The notes: generated by a model from the sequence alone, not told the origin. 64,000 nt of DNA from CAWEDP01 sp963807925 (GCA_963807925.1 CAWEDP010000002.1:1674001-1738000); one strand, 5' to 3'. Positions 25,816 to 35,428 are shown, counted from the stretch's first letter. Numbers and translations are program-made.

Positions 25816-28062
25816 ATGCCCAGCCCGCAGCGCACCGTTTCGGCCGCCGCTCCGCACGCGTCCGGCGAAGAGCGTCGCCTCAGCGACTACCTCCGCATCG
25901 TCTACAAGCGGCGCTGGATCGCGGGACCCGTGTTCCTGACGATCTTCGTCTTCGGCGCCGTCAACGCCTTCCGGCAGGTCCCGATCTACCAGAGCCGGGC
26001 CCAGATCCTGATCGAAAACGATTCGCCCAAGGTGGCGAAGCTCGATCAGATGTTCGACTCGACCGACGGGTACTACAACGACGAGTTCTATCAGACCCAG
26101 TACCGGATCCTGCAGAGCCGCAGCCTCGCCAAGCGGACGCTCGACGCCATGAAGCTCTGGGACGCGCCTCGGCTGGGCAGCGGCCCCACGCCGCGCGGCT
26201 CCATCAGCGTCACCGCCCTGCTCTCGAGCGGCCTGAACACGGTGATGCGCCTGTTCGAGCACGCCGAGCCGCCGCCGCCGCCGGCGCCCGTGGAAACGGC
26301 CTCCGGCGAATCCGATCGGCAGTCCGGGCGCATCGACGAGTTCCTCGGCGGTCTGTCGATCGTCCCGGTCCGCAACAGCCGCATCGTCGAGGTGCGGTAC
26401 GCGTCCACCGATCCGCTGTTCGCCGCCGCCGCGGCCAACGCGCTGACGCGGGCGTTCATCGAACAGAACAGGGAGACCAAGTTCAGCACGTCCAAGGACG
26501 CGGCCGACTGGCTGTCGGGGCGCCTCGCCGAGCAGCGGAAGGCCCTCGAGGCGAGCGAAGCGGCGCTGCAGGCCTACAAGGAGCGCAACGGCACCGTGTC
26601 GGTGGCCGACAGCGCGTCCAACATCGTCGTGCAGCGGCTGACCGACCTCAATGCGGCGCTGACCAAGGCCAAGACCGAGCGCATCAACAAGGAGGCGCTG
26701 TACAACCAGCTCAACACCGCCCAGGGATCAGGGACGCTGGACACGTTCCCGACCGTCCTGGCCAACGACTACGTGCAGAAGCTGCGCGGCGACCTCGCCG
26801 ACCTCCAGCGCCAGCAGACGCTGATGGCGCAGCGGTACGGCGACCGCAATCCCGAGATGATCAGGCTGCGCAGCGCGATCGAGACCGCGGACGCCAAGCT
26901 GCACGTGGAGCTCGCGAAGGTCGTGGCCTCGGTGAAGAACGAGTACGAGGCGGCGCTCGGCGCCGAGCGCAGCCTCCAGAGCTCGCTCGATTCGCAGAAG
27001 GGCGAAGCGCTCAGTCAGAACCGGAAGGGGATCGAGTACGGCGTGCTGCAGCGCGAGGTCGAGAGCAACAAGCAGATCTACGAGAGCCTGATGCAGCGGA
27101 CCAAGGAGACCGGCATCTCGAGCGAGCTGCGCGCGAGCAACGTGCGCATCGTGGACGCCGCCGAGACGCCCCGCAGCCCGATCGCGCCGAACCTGCAGCG
27201 CGAGGTGATGATCTGGTTCGGCGGCAGCCTGATGCTCGCCGTCGGCCTGGCGTTCGGCCTCGAGTACCTCGATACGCGGATCAAGACGCCGGAGCAGATC
27301 CGGCACGACCTCGGCCTCCCCTTCCTGGGGATGCTGCCGGCGCTGCGCGCGAAGGACTACCATGGCGCGCCGCTCCTCAACAACGGCGTGCCGTCGCCGT
27401 TCTCCGAAGCGGTGCGCTCGGTGCGGACGGCGCTGCTGTTCTCCTCCGCCGAGGAGGGCGCCAAGTCGCTGGTGATCACCAGCACCGCGCCGAGCGAGGG
27501 CAAGACGCTCGTGGCGTGCAACCTGGCGATGGCGCTGGCCCAGGCCGGGCAGCGCGTGATCCTGATCGACGCCGACATGCGCCGCCCGCGGGTGCACGAG
27601 CTCTTCGGCCGCAATCAGGAGCCGGGGCTGTCGAACCTGATTGTCGAGAAGGTCCAGCAGCAGGCGGTCGTCCAGCCGACCGACGTGCCGGGCCTGTTCA
27701 CGCTGCCGGCCGGGCACGTGCCGCCGAACCCGTCCGAGCTGCTCGGGTCGCGGCGGTTCAACGACCTCATCGCCGGCTTCAAGACCGAGTTCGACTGGAT
27801 CATCATCGACTCGCCGCCGGTGATGGCCGTCACCGACGCGTGTCTGGTCGCCCACCACGCCACCGGCGTGCTCTTCGTCATCGGCGCCGAGATGACCAAT
27901 CGTGCCACCGCCTCGGTGGCGCTCGATCAGCTCGAGGCCGCCGAAGCGCGGTTCGTCGGCGCGGTCCTCAATCGCGTCAATCTCAACCGTCACGGCTACT
28001 ACTACTCGCACTACTACCGGCGCGACTACGTCAAGCACTACGCCACACCCGCGCAGTCCTGA
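25816..28062 (+). CDS. wzc: Wzc-like polysaccharide co-polymerase and BY-type tyrosine kinase
   Basis: 748 residues. The Wzz domain begins with an inner-membrane helix (AGPVFLTIFVFGAVNAF) and QSRAQILIE. A long coiled-coil and GNVR region (about 200-450) follows, then a second helix near 470. The cytoplasmic kinase has Walker A STAPSEGKTLVACNLAMALA at about 556, Walker A' VILIDADMRRPR at about 582 and Walker B WIIIDSPPVMAVTDA at about 660. The C-terminal tail NRHGYYYSHYYRRDYVKHYA carries a tyrosine cluster, the autophosphorylation site of this family. It sets chain length and export of the polymer; the CpsB-like phosphatase at 60371 is the expected counterpart. Confidence 0.95.
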   Translation: MPSPQRTVSAAAPHASGEERRLSDYLRIVYKRRWIAGPVFLTIFVFGAVNAFRQVPIYQSRAQILIENDSPKVAKLDQMFDSTDGYYNDEFYQTQYRILQSRSLAKRTLDAMKLWDAPRLGSGPTPRGSISVTALLSSGLNTVMRLFEHAEPPPPPAPVETASGESDRQSGRIDEFLGGLSIVPVRNSRIVEVRYASTDPLFAAAAANALTRAFIEQNRETKFSTSKDAADWLSGRLAEQRKALEASEAALQAYKERNGTVSVADSASNIVVQRLTDLNAALTKAKTERINKEALYNQLNTAQGSGTLDTFPTVLANDYVQKLRGDLADLQRQQTLMAQRYGDRNPEMIRLRSAIETADAKLHVELAKVVASVKNEYEAALGAERSLQSSLDSQKGEALSQNRKGIEYGVLQREVESNKQIYESLMQRTKETGISSELRASNVRIVDAAETPRSPIAPNLQREVMIWFGGSLMLAVGLAFGLEYLDTRIKTPEQIRHDLGLPFLGMLPALRAKDYHGAPLLNNGVPSPFSEAVRSVRTALLFSSAEEGAKSLVITSTAPSEGKTLVACNLAMALAQAGQRVILIDADMRRPRVHELFGRNQEPGLSNLIVEKVQQQAVVQPTDVPGLFTLPAGHVPPNPSELLGSRRFNDLIAGFKTEFDWIIIDSPPVMAVTDACLVAHHATGVLFVIGAEMTNRATASVALDQLEAAEARFVGAVLNRVNLNRHGYYYSHYYRRDYVKHYATPAQS

Positions 28063-28162
28063 CCCGCGCTCCCCGCGGCTGCCCGCCGGTCGATTCCCCA
28101 TCCGACCGGTCGCCCGCGTCGCCAATCGCCGATCGTGATCCGTCCCTCGTGAGCCGCCCATC

Positions 28163-28873
28163 GTGAGTCCCCACCTGACCGTCCTCGGCCTCGTGCCCGC
28201 CCGCGGCGGATCCCGGGGCGTGCCCCGGAAGAACGTCCGGCTGCTGCACGGAAGGCCGTTGCTGCAGTACACGGCCGAAGCCGCGCTCGCAGCGAAGCGG
28301 CTCTCCACGGTGGTGCTCACGACAGACGATGAGGAGATCGCGCGGGTGGGGCGCGACTGCGGGCTGGAGGTGCCCTTCCTCAGGCCCGCGGATCTCGCCG
28401 GGGACGCCACGCCGATGCTGCCGGTCGTCCAGCACGCGCTCCGCTGGCTCGAGGCGCGCGGGGAGTGGTTCGACGCCGTGTGCCTGCTGCAGCCGACCTC
28501 GCCGCTCCGGACCGCGGCGCTCATCGATCGCTGCATCGATCGGCTCGACGCCTCCGGCGCCGACACCGTGCTGAGCGTGCTCCCGGTTCCCGTCGAGTAC
28601 AACCCGCACTGGGTGTTCGTCCAGCGCCCGGACGGGACGCTGCATCTGAGCACCGGGGAGCCGGCGCCCATCGGCCGGCGGCAGGAGCTGCCGCCCGCCT
28701 TCCGGCGCGACGGATCGGTCTACGTCACCCGTCGCGACACCGTGCTGGAGCGCGGATCGCTGTACGGCGCGACGACCGTCGGCTGCATCGTCGCCCCCGA
28801 AGACACCGTGAACGTCGACGACGAGGACGACTGGCGCGAGGCCGAAGAGCGGCTCAGGGCGGCGGGCCGATGA
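28163..28873 (+). CDS. neuA: CMP-nonulosonate (sialic acid-type) cytidylyltransferase
   Basis: 236 residues. The nucleotide-binding motif LGLVPARGGSRGVPRKNVRL is clear, followed by LLQYTAEAALA, STVVLTTDDEEIARVG, LLQPTSPLRTAALIDRCID and a C-terminal GSVYVTRRDTVLE. It activates a nonulosonic acid with CTP to give the CMP-sugar used by glycosyltransferases. With neuB and neuC downstream it completes a pathway. The sugar could be N-acetylneuraminic acid or a relative such as legionaminic acid; no dedicated legionaminic-acid genes are seen in the window. The start is a GTG at 28163; 100 bases separate it from wzc. Confidence 0.88.
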   Translation: MSPHLTVLGLVPARGGSRGVPRKNVRLLHGRPLLQYTAEAALAAKRLSTVVLTTDDEEIARVGRDCGLEVPFLRPADLAGDATPMLPVVQHALRWLEARGEWFDAVCLLQPTSPLRTAALIDRCIDRLDASGADTVLSVLPVPVEYNPHWVFVQRPDGTLHLSTGEPAPIGRRQELPPAFRRDGSVYVTRRDTVLERGSLYGATTVGCIVAPEDTVNVDDEDDWREAEERLRAAGR

Positions 28874-29733
28874 AAGCCTCCGCGGGCGCCGAGGCGGCGG
28901 CCGTCCCGCTCCTGCCGGGGTTTCATCGCATCCAGGCGTCCCGCGGCTGGAGCTCGCTCGCGCTCGGCGAGCTCTGGGCGTCCCGCGAGCTGCTCTACTT
29001 CCTGACGTGGCGCGACATCAAGGTCCGCTACAAACAGACCGTGCTCGGCGGCGCGTGGGCCGTCATCCAGCCGTTCTTCACGATGGTCGTGTTCAGCCTG
29101 TTCTTCGGGCGCCTCGCGCGCGTGCCCTCCGACGGCATTCCGTACCCGATTTTCAGCTTCGCGGCGCTCGTGCCCTGGACGTTCTTCGCGAACGGCCTGA
29201 GCCAGTCCGCGAACAGCCTGGTGGGCAGCTCGAACCTGATCAAGAAGGTCTACTTTCCCCGGCTCGCGATTCCGCTGGCGACCGTCCTGTCGGAAGCCGT
29301 CGACTTCGCCATTGCGTTCGTCGTGCTGCTCGCGATGATGGCGTACTTCGCCATCGCCCCGACCGCGAACGTCGTCTGGCTGCCGCTGCTGCTGGTCCTG
29401 GCGGTGACGACCTCGCTCGGCGTCGGCCTCTGGCTGTCGGCGCTCAACGTGCAGTTTCGCGACGTGCGCTACGTCGTGCCGTTCCTCACCCAGTTCTGGA
29501 TGTTCGCCACCCCGATTGCCTATCCGAGCAGCCTGCTGAGCGAGCGCTGGCGCACGCTCTACGCGCTCAACCCGATGGTCGGCGTCGTCGAGGGGTTCCG
29601 GTGGGCGCTCGTCGGGACGCGGACCGCTCCCGGGCCGATGGTCGTCGTCTCGTCGCTCGTCGCGATCGGGTTGCTGGCGAGCGGCAGCCTGTACTTCCGG
29701 CGGATGGAGAAGCACTTTGCCGACGTGGTGTGA
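28870..29733 (+). CDS. wzm: ABC-2 type polysaccharide exporter permease
   Basis: 287 residues with about six helices. It shows the Wzm/KpsM layout: a cytoplasmic entry LLYFLTWRDIKVRYKQTVLG, then GGAWAVIQPFFTMVVFSLFF, SNLIKKVYFPRLAIPLATVL, NVQFRDVRYVVPFLTQFWMF and the family-typical LNPMVGVVEGFRWALVG. With the Wzt-like ATPase at 41460 it should export an undecaprenyl-linked O-antigen or capsule across the inner membrane. The gene overlaps neuA (ATGA) and its 3' end overlaps the TTG start of neuB by 17 bases. Confidence 0.93.
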   Translation: MKASAGAEAAAVPLLPGFHRIQASRGWSSLALGELWASRELLYFLTWRDIKVRYKQTVLGGAWAVIQPFFTMVVFSLFFGRLARVPSDGIPYPIFSFAALVPWTFFANGLSQSANSLVGSSNLIKKVYFPRLAIPLATVLSEAVDFAIAFVVLLAMMAYFAIAPTANVVWLPLLLVLAVTTSLGVGLWLSALNVQFRDVRYVVPFLTQFWMFATPIAYPSSLLSERWRTLYALNPMVGVVEGFRWALVGTRTAPGPMVVVSSLVAIGLLASGSLYFRRMEKHFADVV

Positions 29734-30769
29734 GCTGGTCGCCGGCGGACCCGGCCGCGGCCGCGCGCTCGTCGTCGGCGAGGTGGCGCAGGCGCACGAC
29801 GGCAGCCTCGGGCTCGCGCACGCGTTCGTCGATGCCATCGCCGCCGCCGGCGCCGACGCCGTCAAGTTCCAGACGCACATCGCGGCGGCCGAGAGCACGC
29901 CGGCCGAGCCGTGGCGCGTGCGGTTCAGCCCGCGCGACCAAACGCGGTTCGAGTACTGGAAGCGGATGGAATTCGCCGAGCACGAATGGCACGCGCTGAA
30001 GCGGCACGCGGACGACCGGCATCTCGCCTTTCTGAGCTCGCCGTTTTCGGTCGAAGCGGTCGATCTTCTCGACCGGGTCGGGGTCGCCGCCTGGAAGATC
30101 GCGTCCGGCGAGGCCGGGAACGCGCCAATCGTCGATCGCATCCTGCGGAACGGCCGGCCGGTGATGCTCTCGTCCGGCATGAGCCCGCTCGCCGAGACCG
30201 ATGCCGTGGTCGCCCGCGTCCGGGCGGCCGGCGCGCCGCTCGCCGTGCTGCAGTGCACCTCCGCGTACCCGTGTCCGCCCGAACGCGTCGGCCTGAACCT
30301 GCTGCCCTTCTACCGCGCGCGGTACGGGTCGGCCGTCGGCCTGTCGGATCATTCCGGCACCATCTATCCCAGCCTCGGGGCAGCGGCGCTCGGCGCCGAC
30401 GTCCTCGAGGTCCACGTCACGCTGAGCCGCGAGATGTTCGGCCCCGACGTCGTCGCCTCCGTCACGACCGCCGAGCTGCGGCAGCTGGTCGAGGGCGTGC
30501 GGTTCATCGAGCGGATGATCGATCATCCGGTGGACAAGGACGCCGTGGCGGCGAACCTCGCGCCGATGCGCATGCTGTTCACCAAGAGCGTGGTCGCGCG
30601 GCGTCCGCTGCCCGCCGGCACGGTGCTGAGCGAAGAGCACCTGGCGCTCAAGAAGCCCGGCACCGGGATTCCCCCGGCGCGCCTGCCCGACGTGGTGGGC
30701 TGCCGGCTCACGCGGGACGTCGACGCCGACGAGCCGCTCGGTGAATCCGATCTCGAGCCGGCGCCCTGA
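29717..30769 (+). CDS. neuB: Nonulosonate (N-acetylneuraminate-type) synthase
   Basis: 350 residues. The TIM-barrel NeuB domain shows ALVVGEVAQAHDGSLGLAHA, ADAVKFQTHIA, FLSSPFSVEAVDLLDRVGVA, WKIASGE and VLQCTSAYPCPPERVGLNLL, with SDHSG as the metal-site motif. The C-terminal SAF (antifreeze-like) domain begins near 285: KSVVARRPLPAGTVLSEEHL. It condenses N-acetylmannosamine or a related hexose with phosphoenolpyruvate. The TTG at 29717 overlaps wzm; no better start is in frame before the conserved region. Confidence 0.9.
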   Translation: MPTWCELVAGGPGRGRALVVGEVAQAHDGSLGLAHAFVDAIAAAGADAVKFQTHIAAAESTPAEPWRVRFSPRDQTRFEYWKRMEFAEHEWHALKRHADDRHLAFLSSPFSVEAVDLLDRVGVAAWKIASGEAGNAPIVDRILRNGRPVMLSSGMSPLAETDAVVARVRAAGAPLAVLQCTSAYPCPPERVGLNLLPFYRARYGSAVGLSDHSGTIYPSLGAAALGADVLEVHVTLSREMFGPDVVASVTTAELRQLVEGVRFIERMIDHPVDKDAVAANLAPMRMLFTKSVVARRPLPAGTVLSEEHLALKKPGTGIPPARLPDVVGCRLTRDVDADEPLGESDLEPAP

Positions 30770-30786
30770 CAGCCGAGTCCGGCCAC

Positions 30787-31944
30787 ATGGCCCCCCGTAA
30801 AGTCTGCGTCGTCGTCACCGCGCGTCCGAGCTACAGCCGGATCAAGACGGCGCTGCGCGCCATCGATCGGCATCCCGATCTGGAGCTGCAGCTCGTCATC
30901 GGCGCCTCGGCGCTCCTCGAGCGCTACGGCAACGCCGCGAAGTTCATCGAGGAGGAAGGGTTCCGCATCGCCGCGCGCGTCTACATGGTGCTCGAAGGCG
31001 AAAACCCGGCCGCCATGGCGAAGACGACCGGCCTGGGCGTGCTGGAGATGGCCACCGTGTTCGACAACCTGAGGCCGGACGTCGTGGTGACGGTCGCCGA
31101 TCGGTACGAGACGCTTGCGACCGCCATCGCGGGAGCGTACATGAACATTCCGGTCGCGCACGTGCAGGGCGGCGAGGTGACCGGATCGATTGACGAGAAG
31201 GTGCGGCACGCGGTGACCAAGCTCGCGGACATTCACCTCGTGTCCACGTGCAAGGCCGGCGAGCGCGTCATCCGGATGGGCGAGGATCCCGAGATGGTGT
31301 TCGTCACCGGCTGCCCCTCCATCGATCTGGCCTGCGAGGTGCTGCGGCAGCCGGCGTTGACGTTCGACCCGATGGAGAAGTACGGCGGCGTCGGCCAGCA
31401 CATCGATCTCTCGCGCGGCTACATCGTGGTCATGCAGCACCCGGTGACGACCGAGCACCAGCTCGCGCGCGCCCACGTGCTGGAGACGTTGTATGCGGCC
31501 CGCGACACCGGCGTGCCGACGCTCTGGTTCTGGCCGAACCCGGATGCCGGATCGGACGGGACGTCGAACGGGATCCGGACGTTCCGCGAGCTCGAGCGGC
31601 CGGCCAACATCCACTTCTTCAAGAACATGTCGCCGACCGACTTTCTGCGCCTGCTGTACAACAGCAAGTGCATCGTCGGCAACTCGAGCGTGGGCATCCG
31701 CGAGTGCTCCTACCTCGGCGTCCCGGCCGTGAACATCGGATCGCGCCAGACCGGGCGCGATCGGGGCAAGAACGTCATCGACGTCGGGCACGATCGAGGA
31801 ACCATCGGCGAGGCGATCGCGCACCAGTTCTCCAACGGGCGGTGCGAGCGCGACACCCTGTACGGAAACGGTCACGCCGGCGAGAAGATCGCGGACGTCC
31901 TGTCGCGGGCGCCGCTGCGGATCGAGAAGACGCTGAAGTATTAG
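30787..31944 (+). CDS. neuC: Hydrolysing UDP-N-acetylglucosamine 2-epimerase
   Basis: 385 residues, GT-B-like fold. Key stretches are VCVVVTARPSYSRIKTALRA, DVVVTVADRYETLATAIAGA, HVQGGEVTGSIDEKVRHAVT, VTGCPSIDLA and the C-terminal NSSVGIRECSYLGVPAVNIG with RQTGRDRGKNVI. It makes N-acetylmannosamine (or a diacetamido relative) and UDP from the UDP-sugar, feeding neuB. It starts 17 bases after neuB; the stop is followed by a repeat-rich gap. Confidence 0.92.
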   Translation: MAPRKVCVVVTARPSYSRIKTALRAIDRHPDLELQLVIGASALLERYGNAAKFIEEEGFRIAARVYMVLEGENPAAMAKTTGLGVLEMATVFDNLRPDVVVTVADRYETLATAIAGAYMNIPVAHVQGGEVTGSIDEKVRHAVTKLADIHLVSTCKAGERVIRMGEDPEMVFVTGCPSIDLACEVLRQPALTFDPMEKYGGVGQHIDLSRGYIVVMQHPVTTEHQLARAHVLETLYAARDTGVPTLWFWPNPDAGSDGTSNGIRTFRELERPANIHFFKNMSPTDFLRLLYNSKCIVGNSSVGIRECSYLGVPAVNIGSRQTGRDRGKNVIDVGHDRGTIGEAIAHQFSNGRCERDTLYGNGHAGEKIADVLSRAPLRIEKTLKY

Positions 31945-32282
31945 CGTCCCGAGTCCCTGTAGTCCCGAATCCCCGTAGTGTCCGGCTTCAGCCGGACCCG
32001 CGATCCAGACTCGAGCCGCGAAGAACCCTGGCCAGAAACTGCGTCTCCTGCGAACGGTTCGACGCGCGGGAAATCGCATTTCCGGGATCTGTGTACAGCG
32101 CCGGCCAGGTCCGTGACCTGGCCTGGACTCGGCCCTTCAATGCGATTTCCCGGCTGCCGCCTGAATCGCGCCGCTCACACGTTCGCTGGATCCGCAGTTT
32201 CCGGCCAGCGATCGTTCGGCGAGCTCGAGCGGCATCCGGTTTCAGCCGGACCCCGAGTCCCGAGTCCCGAGCCCCAAGAATC
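31945..32282 (+). repeat. Repeat-filled gap: palindrome, family A element copy 1 and heptad tract
   Basis: Non-coding, 338 bases. It holds one dispersed palindrome (31975-31998), the family A element (32028-32208) and a (GAGTCCC)n-type tract at about 32252-32275 just before the asparagine synthase ATG. A half palindrome (TTTCAGCCGGACC) lies near 32239. Confidence 0.85.
32028..32208 (+). repeat. Family A structured repeat, copy 1
   Basis: 181 bp. Terminal inverted repeats CTGGCCAGAAACTGCG (32028-32043) and CGCAGTTTCCGGCCAG (32193-32208) match at 15 of 16 positions. Perfect inner arms CGGGAAATCGCAT (32067-32079) and ATGCGATTTCCCG (32140-32152) enclose an apical hairpin GGCCAGGTC-CGT-GACCTGGCC (32103-32123). 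About 183-bp copies lie at 52702 and 54896. Confidence 0.85.
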
Positions 32283-34049
32283 ATGTGCGGCATAGCAGGA
32301 ATAGTCGGGCACGGCACGAATCGCCCAACCGTTGAGGCGATGGTTGACGTGCAGCGCCATCGCGGCCCGGATGCCGACGGCGTCTTCGAGGATCCCGCGG
32401 GCCTCGCGGCGCTCGGTCACAATCGATTGAGCATCATCGACCTCACGGCGGCCGGACGCCAGCCGATGGTCAGCGGCGACGGCCGGCTGGCCATCGCGTT
32501 CAATGGCGAGATCTACAACTACCTCGAGCTGCGTGCCGAGCTCCCGGACTATCGCTTCCGGACCGGCACGGACACCGAGGTCGTCCTGGCCGCGTACGAG
32601 CGCTGGGGTCCCGCGTGCCTCGATCGGTTCATCGGCATGTTCGCCTTCCTGTTGTGGGACGCCGCGGCCCGCACGCTCTTCGCTGCGCGCGATCGGTTCG
32701 GCGTGAAGCCGCTCTGCTACCACACGCGCCCCGACGGCACGCTCCTTCTGGCCAGCGAGATCAAGGCGCTCCATGCGGCGGGCGTGCCCGCCGAGGCCGA
32801 CCCGGTGGCGTGGGCCACCTATCTTGCGCTCGGCCTGCACGAGCACTCGGACCGGACCTTCTGGGCGGGGATTCGCAATCTGCCTGCCGGTCATGCGTTG
32901 ACGTGGCGCAATGGCTGCTGCCGCGTGACGCCCTGGTACAACCTGGCCGAGCGGACCGCGGAGATCGACGAGCGACCGATCGACGTGGTGCAGGAGGAGT
33001 ACCTCGGCCTGCTCGGCGACTCTGTGTTCCTGCGCTTTCGCGCCGACGTGCCGGTCGGCATCAATCTGAGCGGCGGTCTCGATTCGTCCACGCTGCTGGC
33101 CACCGTGCAGGCCGTGCAGGGCGCCGACAGCGACGTCACCGCCTTCACGTTCGTCACCGGCGACCCGGCCTACGACGAGCTGCCGTGGGTGGATGCGATG
33201 CTCGCGAAGACGCGCCACCCGCGCGTCGCCTGCCGGCTCGACGCGGCCGACGTGCCGGCGCTGGCGAGGTCGGTGCAGGCGGCCGAAGACGAGCCGTTCG
33301 GCGGCCTGCCGACGCTGGCCTACGCGCGCCTCTTCGAGCGTGCGCGCGAGCGCGGCGTCCTCGTGCTGCTCGACGGCCAGGGCATGGACGAGCAGTGGGC
33401 GGGCTACGACTACTACCAGGCAGCGGCGACGGGCGCTCCCGCGAGTGCTCCCGCCCCGATCGTGCAGGGAACCACGCGGCCGCCCGTACGGCCCGACTGC
33501 CTGGTTCCCGAGTTCCGCTCCCTGGCCGAACCCTTCTCGGCGCCGCAGCCGTATCCAGACGCGCTGCGCAACCTCCAGTACCGCGACGCGCGGTTCACCA
33601 AGATTCCCCGCGCGCTCCGCTTCAACGACCGCGTCTCGATGCGGGCGTCCACCGAGCTGCGCGAGCCGTTCCTCGACCACCGGCTCTTCGAGCTCGCCCT
33701 GCGGCAGCCGGCGGATCGCAAGATTCAGGCGTCCACCGGGAAGTGGCTGCTCCGCCGCATGGTGGACCGCATGCTTCCCGAAGGCGTCGTGACGGCGCCC
33801 AAGCGCCCGCTGCAGACGCCGCAACGCGAATGGCTTCGAGGGCCGCTCTACCAGTGGACGCGCGGCCTCGTTGACGTGGCCGTCGCTCGATTCGGCGGCG
33901 CCTGGCTGGACGGCGCGGCGGTTGACGCCGCCCTCCGCGAGTACCGCGAGCTGGGCGGCGAGAGCAGCTTTCACCTGTGGCAGTGGATCAGTCTCGGCAT
34001 GCTGGCGGAGCCGACGCGGGCTCCCGCCCTCCTGGGCCGCATCGCATGA
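32283..34049 (+). CDS. asnB: Asparagine synthase (glutamine-hydrolysing)-like amidotransferase
   Basis: 588 residues. Cys2 (MCGIAGIVG) is the nucleophile of the class II glutaminase domain, with RHRGPDADG, LGHNRLSIIDL and FNGEIYNYLELRAEL. The synthase domain has the PP-loop SGGLDSSTLLA and EPFGGLPTLAYARLFERARE, followed by ASTELREPFLDHRLFELALR. Members in polysaccharide loci often amidate sugar carboxyl groups (uronic or nonulosonic acids) rather than making free asparagine, which fits this place after the neu genes. The stop overlaps the beta-helix gene (ATGA at 34046). Confidence 0.88.
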   Translation: MCGIAGIVGHGTNRPTVEAMVDVQRHRGPDADGVFEDPAGLAALGHNRLSIIDLTAAGRQPMVSGDGRLAIAFNGEIYNYLELRAELPDYRFRTGTDTEVVLAAYERWGPACLDRFIGMFAFLLWDAAARTLFAARDRFGVKPLCYHTRPDGTLLLASEIKALHAAGVPAEADPVAWATYLALGLHEHSDRTFWAGIRNLPAGHALTWRNGCCRVTPWYNLAERTAEIDERPIDVVQEEYLGLLGDSVFLRFRADVPVGINLSGGLDSSTLLATVQAVQGADSDVTAFTFVTGDPAYDELPWVDAMLAKTRHPRVACRLDAADVPALARSVQAAEDEPFGGLPTLAYARLFERARERGVLVLLDGQGMDEQWAGYDYYQAAATGAPASAPAPIVQGTTRPPVRPDCLVPEFRSLAEPFSAPQPYPDALRNLQYRDARFTKIPRALRFNDRVSMRASTELREPFLDHRLFELALRQPADRKIQASTGKWLLRRMVDRMLPEGVVTAPKRPLQTPQREWLRGPLYQWTRGLVDVAVARFGGAWLDGAAVDAALREYRELGGESSFHLWQWISLGMLAEPTRAPALLGRIA

Positions 34050-35428
34050 TTGGGCACCGGGCTCGCGTCTTCTCTCTCGTGTTCGCGGTCTGCGTGTGTC
34101 TGGTCCGCCCGCAGGCGCAACAGCCCCGCACCGGGTTCTATGCGGCGCCTGACGGACAGCCGCAGGGCGACGGAACCCTGGAGCGCCCGTGGGATCTCCA
34201 GACCGCGCTCGATCAGCCGCCGGTCGTTCAGGCGGGCGCCACCCTCTGGCTCCGCGGCGGGACCTATCTCGGCGCCTTCGTCAGCCGCCTGCACGGCACC
34301 GATTCGGCGGAGATCACGATCCGGCCGTACCGCGCCGAGCGCGCGATTCTCGACAACCCGGCGTACGGCGCCTGGCCCGTCAAGTCGCCGCTCACCATCG
34401 AGGGCGCCTATGCGACGTTCCGGGGACTCGAAGTGACGTCCTCCAATCCGGCCCGGACGAGCGCCGAGGGCGTGACCGGCGACTTCCGTCCCAACGGCAT
34501 CGACGTCTGGGCGCCGCACACCCGGCTCGTCAACAACATCGTCCACGACACGGGCAACTGCATCGGCCACTGGTCTCCGGCGACCGACAGCGAAATCTAC
34601 GGGAACCTCCTGTACTTCTGCGGGTGGGACCGAACCGGCAGTCGCGGTGCCGGCCACGCCTTGTACATCCAGAATTCCGGCGGGACCAAGGACATCCGCG
34701 ACAACGTGATGTTCGATCAGTTCGGCTACGGCATCCACGCGTACACGGAAACCGGCGCGCTGGACGACCTTCATTTTCGCGGCAACGTCGTCTTTGAATC
34801 GAGCGTCCTGTCCAGGGTCACGCCGGGATGGGCCGCCGACATCCTGGTCGGAGGCCGGAAGGTCGCGCATCGCCCGGTCGTGGACGGCAATTTCACGTAT
34901 CGCGCGCACGGGTCGAACAACCTCGGATACCGCGCCGGCACCGAGTCGGCGGTGGTCACCAACAACTATTTCGTCGAGGGCCCCGACGGCGCCGCCCTGA
35001 GCGTCCTCGAGCCGCAGAACCTGACGCTCGCCGGCAATACCTTCGTCGGCACGGTCGCCGGCGTGGAGGGCGAGTGGCAGGTCGAGAACCGTCACGAGAC
35101 CGATCCGCACGGCGTCTGGCGCTTCCTCCTGCCCAATGCGTACGAAGCCGGCCGCGCGACCCTGGTCATCTACAACTGGGACGCGGCGGACACCGTGAGC
35201 GTCGACGTCGGGTCGCTTCTCGCGCCCGGCGACGCCTACGAGCTTAGAAACGTTCAGGACTACTTCGGCGACGTGATCCGGCAGACCTTCGACGGGCGTC
35301 CGCTGGCCATTCCGATGCGCGGACGCACCACCGCGGTGCCCACCGGCTGGCAGGCGCCGCCGTCGACGTTTCCGACTTTCGGCGTCTTCGTCCTCGTCCG
35401 GATCGATCCCGCCGCGCGACCGAAATAG
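34046..35428 (+). CDS. Exported right-handed parallel beta-helix protein
   Basis: 460 residues. A signal peptide (VFSLVFAVCVCLVRPQAQ) is followed by the usual entry of secreted beta-helix proteins, GFYAAPDGQPQGDGTLERPW, then GATLWLRGGTYLGAFVSRL. The repeats are asparagine-rich coils: DVWAPHTRLVNNIVHDTGN, SEIYGNLLYFCGWDRTGSRG, DIRDNVMFDQFGYGIHAYTE. The fold is shared by pectate lyases and polysaccharide-modifying enzymes. It may cut or epimerise the exported polymer in the periplasm or bind it; no catalytic residues can be assigned with confidence. Confidence 0.78.
   Translation: MIGHRARVFSLVFAVCVCLVRPQAQQPRTGFYAAPDGQPQGDGTLERPWDLQTALDQPPVVQAGATLWLRGGTYLGAFVSRLHGTDSAEITIRPYRAERAILDNPAYGAWPVKSPLTIEGAYATFRGLEVTSSNPARTSAEGVTGDFRPNGIDVWAPHTRLVNNIVHDTGNCIGHWSPATDSEIYGNLLYFCGWDRTGSRGAGHALYIQNSGGTKDIRDNVMFDQFGYGIHAYTETGALDDLHFRGNVVFESSVLSRVTPGWAADILVGGRKVAHRPVVDGNFTYRAHGSNNLGYRAGTESAVVTNNYFVEGPDGAALSVLEPQNLTLAGNTFVGTVAGVEGEWQVENRHETDPHGVWRFLLPNAYEAGRATLVIYNWDAADTVSVDVGSLLAPGDAYELRNVQDYFGDVIRQTFDGRPLAIPMRGRTTAVPTGWQAPPSTFPTFGVFVLVRIDPAARPK

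Noticed and set aside
24090..28166. A 1358-codon plus-strand frame running through wza and wzc
   Set aside because: Only the part from 24975 to about 25742 is real (Wza-like); the rest is out of frame with the barrel and kinase genes and has shadow composition.
26728..28671. Long minus-strand open frame opposite wzc and neuA
   Set aside because: It is the shadow of clear plus-strand genes with full kinase and cytidylyltransferase motifs.
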